64,000 nt of DNA from Streptomyces sp. NBC_01431 (GTDB lineage: Bacteria; Actinomycetota; Actinomycetes; Streptomycetales; Streptomycetaceae), in NCBI RefSeq assembly GCF_036231355.1, contig NZ_CP109496.1:372001-436000 (forward strand). Direction: 5' to 3'. A program made the translations under genes and the position numbers. Position 1 is the first letter of the stretch. The number at the start of each line of letters is the position of its first letter. The notes beneath the pieces were generated by a model, which was not told where the DNA came from, ran no database searches, and worked only from the letters and a program-made list of their open reading frames with translations. Below are positions 61,829-64,000 of this stretch, piece by piece.

Positions 61829-62788
61829 TCAGGCCCGTACCCGTGGCAACCCGGTAACACTCATCACCACCGAATAGAGAGAGGTATTGGCGGTGATGAA
61901 GAGGCGGTTGTTCTTGGGCCCGCCGAAGGCGACGTTGGAGACGGGCTCGGGGATCAGGAGCCGTCCGATGAGCGTGCCGTCGGGGTCGTAGCAGTGCACG
62001 CCGCCCGCCATGGCGGCCGCCCAGAGCCGCCCGCCGTCGTCGAACCGGATGTTGTCGAACCGGCTGCCGCCGTCGGAGGCCTCGGCGAACACCTTGCCGT
62101 CCGAGAGCGTCCCGTCCTCCCCCACGTCGAAGACGCGGATGCACCCACCCCGAGTGTCGGACACGTACAACTGACGCTCGTCGGGCGAGAAGACGAGCCC
62201 GTTGGGCGCCTCGAACCCGTCCGCGACGATCCGCACCTCGCCGGTCGACGGGTCGGCCCGGTAGACGTGGCAGCCGCCGATCTCGGGTTCGGCGCGGATG
62301 CCCTCGTAGTCGCTGGTGATGCCGAAATCGGGGTCGGAGAACCAGACGGACCCGTCCGAGCGCACGACCGCGTCGTTGGGACTGTTGAACCGCTTGCCCT
62401 CGAAACGGTCTGCGATCACGGTGATCCGCCCGTCGGGCTCGGTGCGGGTGACCCGGCGATTGCCCTGCTCGCAGGTGATGAGCCGCCCCTCGCGGTCGAG
62501 CGTGTTGCCGTTGGGATGCCCGGCGGGCGAGCGGAAGACGGAGACCGCGCCGGTCGCCTCGTCCCAGCGCAGCATCCGGTCGTTCGGGATGTCGCTCCAG
62601 ATGAACTGACGCCACGCGGGCAGGTAGAGCGGCCCCTCGGCCCAGCGGCAGTTGTCGTGGAGCACCTCAAGCCGGTCGTCCCCGGCGGTGTACCGCCCGG
62701 TCCGGAACCGCTCGTCCAGGATCTCGTACAGCGGTGTGTGGGGCTGGAAGGACACGGTATCCCCTGACGTGATCGAACTGAATGACAT
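61829..62788 (-). CDS. SMP-30/gluconolactonase family protein
   Basis: A 319-residue six-bladed propeller lactonase. The metal and substrate residues are in place: Glu in CRWAEGPLYLP, Asn in GHPNGNT and FNSPNDAVV, and Asp in YVSDTRGG. It hydrolyses an aldonolactone or similar lactone in the cytosol. The frame stays open upstream, but homology starts near MSFSSITSG with only a weak ribosome site. It is divergent from an Lrp-type regulator that probably controls it. Confidence 0.9.
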   Translation of the reverse strand: MSFSSITSGDTVSFQPHTPLYEILDERFRTGRYTAGDDRLEVLHDNCRWAEGPLYLPAWRQFIWSDIPNDRMLRWDEATGAVSVFRSPAGHPNGNTLDREGRLITCEQGNRRVTRTEPDGRITVIADRFEGKRFNSPNDAVVRSDGSVWFSDPDFGITSDYEGIRAEPEIGGCHVYRADPSTGEVRIVADGFEAPNGLVFSPDERQLYVSDTRGGCIRVFDVGEDGTLSDGKVFAEASDGGSRFDNIRFDDGGRLWAAAMAGGVHCYDPDGTLIGRLLIPEPVSNVAFGGPKNNRLFITANTSLYSVVMSVTGLPRVRA

Positions 62789-62806
62789 TCTCTGGATCAC
62801 GACTAT

Positions 62807-62830
62807 GCCAGAACGAGATATGGTTCGGCC
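62807..62830. promoter_or_regulatory. GAAC-N8-GTTC dyad next to Lrp start
   Basis: GCCaGAACgagatatgGTTCgGCC, an imperfect dyad lying directly before the Lrp start codon and 18 bases from the SMP-30 start. It is a candidate Lrp operator controlling both genes. Confidence 0.45.
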
Positions 62831-63292
62831 ATGGGAAACGTGGACGAGATCGACCGCAGGCTGATCGCCCTGCTCCAGCAGCACGCCAACACGGCGTACG
62901 CGGCGCTGGGCAAGGAGGTGGGGCTCTCGGCCGGCGCCACGCATGAGCGGGTTCGCAAGCTGCGCGAGCGCGGGGTGATCAGGCGCACGACGGTCGAGGT
63001 CGACCCCGCGGCCCTGGGCCAGGGCGTACTGGCCTTCGTGATGGTCGACTCCACCTCGTGGATGGGCGACTCGGCGGCGGCCTTCGCGGCGATCCCCGAG
63101 ATTCAGGAGGCCCATGTGATCGCGGGCAGCGCCTCGGTGCTGGTGAAGGTGCGCACATCGACGACCGAACAGCTCCAGGACGTCCTGCGCAGGCTGTACG
63201 CGATCGACGGTGTGAGCGGCACCCATGCGACGGTGTCCCTGGAGACGTTCTTCGAACGCCCGGTCTCCCCGCTGCCTCCGGCCGGAGGCTGA
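62831..63292 (+). CDS. Lrp/AsnC-family transcriptional regulator
   Basis: A 153-residue protein. The N-terminal HTH has IDRRLIALLQQHANTAYAAL and LSAGATHERVRKLRERGVI. The C-terminal RAM-type ligand domain has GVLAFVMVDS, HVIAGSASVLVKVRT and GVSGTHATVSLETFF. It probably senses an amino or aldonic acid and regulates the divergent SMP-30 gene. Confidence 0.92.
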   Translation: MGNVDEIDRRLIALLQQHANTAYAALGKEVGLSAGATHERVRKLRERGVIRRTTVEVDPAALGQGVLAFVMVDSTSWMGDSAAAFAAIPEIQEAHVIAGSASVLVKVRTSTTEQLQDVLRRLYAIDGVSGTHATVSLETFFERPVSPLPPAGG

Positions 63293-63388
63293 CCGAAGGG
63301 TCGCGGGGTGGGGCCGGGCGCGGTCACCGGCATGGGCCGAATCTAGGAACGGGGCCAGCCACCCACCCGCACCCCCTGCCCACACACA

Positions 63389-63658
63389 ATGCCGTCGAGC
63401 TGCCAGCGCGCGCCCTACGCGGGATGCCTGACCTGCCAAGACGGGCTGGGGCTGCCTTTCATGTTCATGCCTTCGTCCGCGGCGGATGGCGCCCCGCACG
63501 CCGACCTGTACCGGCGCAACGCCAACGGCCGACACCTCGACGCCCTGGCCGCCGAACGCCGCGAACGCGCTCGCATGGGTAGCGAGAAGGGCATCCATCG
63601 GCGCGGACGCCCTTCTCGCCGTGGTCGCACGGCCAAGCGGACCCGGTGGTCTGCCTAG
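63389..63658 (+). CDS. Hypothetical small Arg-rich protein, doubtful
   Basis: An 89-codon frame: CQRAPYAGCLTCQDGLGLPF, then ADLYRRNANGRHLDALAAER and an Arg/Gly-rich tail. The pattern looks partly protein-like (two CxxC-type cysteines) but there is no ribosome site and no family I know. It converges on the GNAT gene with a 4-base overlap. It may be a decayed fragment. Confidence 0.25.
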   Translation: MPSSCQRAPYAGCLTCQDGLGLPFMFMPSSAADGAPHADLYRRNANGRHLDALAAERRERARMGSEKGIHRRGRPSRRGRTAKRTRWSA

Positions 63659-63999
63659 TTGTTCGTCAGGTCCTTGGTCATGACCAGTTCCCTGCCCGTG
63701 CCATCGGCCAAGAGGTCGCCCAGCACATCGGTGTCCCTGAACCCGTGGCGCTCGTAGAGAGCAGCAGCCCGCTTGTTGTCCGGCATCACGGACAAACTCA
63801 GAGACTTGGCACCCCGCTCCGCAGCCCACCGGGCAATCTCCCGGATCAGGCAGTCGCCGACCCCACTGCCCCGGGCCGCGGGACTCACCCACATCGAGAT
63901 CAGCTCAACGCCGTCCTGCTCGCCCGGAATGCCGCTGGCCATCCCCGCAGGACGGCCGTCAACCACGGCGACGACATTGTGTGCGCCGGGGATCTCCAT
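63655..63999 (-). CDS. GNAT N-acetyltransferase, cut by window end
   Basis: At least 114 residues of a GNAT domain: VVAVVDGRPAGMASGI (beta4), ISMWVSPAARGSGVGDCLIR (acetyl-CoA P-loop, R-G-x-G-V-G), LSLSVMPDNKRAAALYERHG (signature) and a final GRELVMTKDL strand. The frame is open to the window edge, so the N terminus is probably missing. Substrate unknown. Confidence 0.85.
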   Translation of the reverse strand: MEIPGAHNVVAVVDGRPAGMASGIPGEQDGVELISMWVSPAARGSGVGDCLIREIARWAAERGAKSLSLSVMPDNKRAAALYERHGFRDTDVLGDLLADGTGRELVMTKDLTNN

Positions 64000-64000
64000 A

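Noticed and set aside
62789..63892. Upstream extension of the SMP-30 frame
   Set aside because: It runs antisense through the Lrp gene; lactonase homology begins near MSFSSITSG.
1..64000. tRNA, rRNA, origin or attachment site
   Set aside because: No cloverleaf with a CCA-type acceptor pattern, rRNA-like stretch, DnaA-box cluster or direct-repeat attachment pair was found by eye.

Overview
The window is very GC-rich, uses GTG starts and overlapping GTGA/ATGA stop-start junctions freely, and carries families typical of Streptomyces (SGNH hydrolase, TetR/oxidoreductase pairs, Pr6Pr, DUF5713, NF041680-like transposase). It reads as an accessory stretch of a Streptomyces chromosome, probably an arm. 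At least eight insertion-sequence remnants and many broken genes lie between intact operons. No tRNA, rRNA, CRISPR array or replication origin was seen.

The most important region is 1.85-7.8 kb. It is an eight-gene minus-strand operon, mostly with overlapping stop and start codons: bacA (prephenate decarboxylase), bacB (bicupin isomerase), bacG and bacC (short-chain dehydrogenases), a bacE-like MFS exporter, bacF (aminotransferase), a small AroQ chorismate mutase and a Dabb-fold protein. This is the anticapsin half of the Bacillus bacilysin pathway. The ATP-grasp ligase BacD, which joins L-alanine to anticapsin, is absent, and a dedicated chorismate mutase and a Dabb protein are added. The simplest reading is a pathway to free anticapsin or a related tetrahydrotyrosine or epoxy-amino acid.

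8-24.5 kb: transposase debris, a secreted SGNH esterase, a secreted sialidase-like beta-propeller protein with a strong terminator, a lipoprotein, a methyltransferase with an Asp-Pro repeat, a thioredoxin-like gene with compensating frameshifts, a TPR protein, a TetR/alcohol-dehydrogenase pair with two identical operator-like palindromes, a frameshifted membrane gene and a secreted-protein gene stopped inside its signal peptide.

25-40 kb: two methyltransferases, an inositol-monophosphatase-like protein with altered metal-site residues, a truncated hydroxyacid dehydrogenase, a membrane alpha/beta hydrolase, an HxlR regulator divergent from a deacetylase/NmrA pair, an aldehyde-dehydrogenase fragment beside an IS3 remnant, divergent deacetylase and glycosidase genes, and a ZIP transporter preceded by an iron-box-like sequence.

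40-49.3 kb: a broken hydrolase abuts an IS5-type element that is itself split by an intact IS110-family element with a long 5' non-coding end, a candidate bridge RNA. DUF5713, PHP metallohydrolase, SnoaL, WYL regulator, amidase and secreted repeat protein genes follow.

49.5-64 kb: a four-gene minus-strand operon pairs a membrane patatin-like lipase with a haem fatty-acid-dioxygenase-like protein, a possible bacterial oxylipin system. Then come a Tat-exported alpha-L-fucosidase with a ricin-type lectin domain, a TetR/NmrA pair, a Pr6Pr membrane protein, an SMP-30 lactonase divergent from an Lrp regulator, and a GNAT gene cut by the window end.
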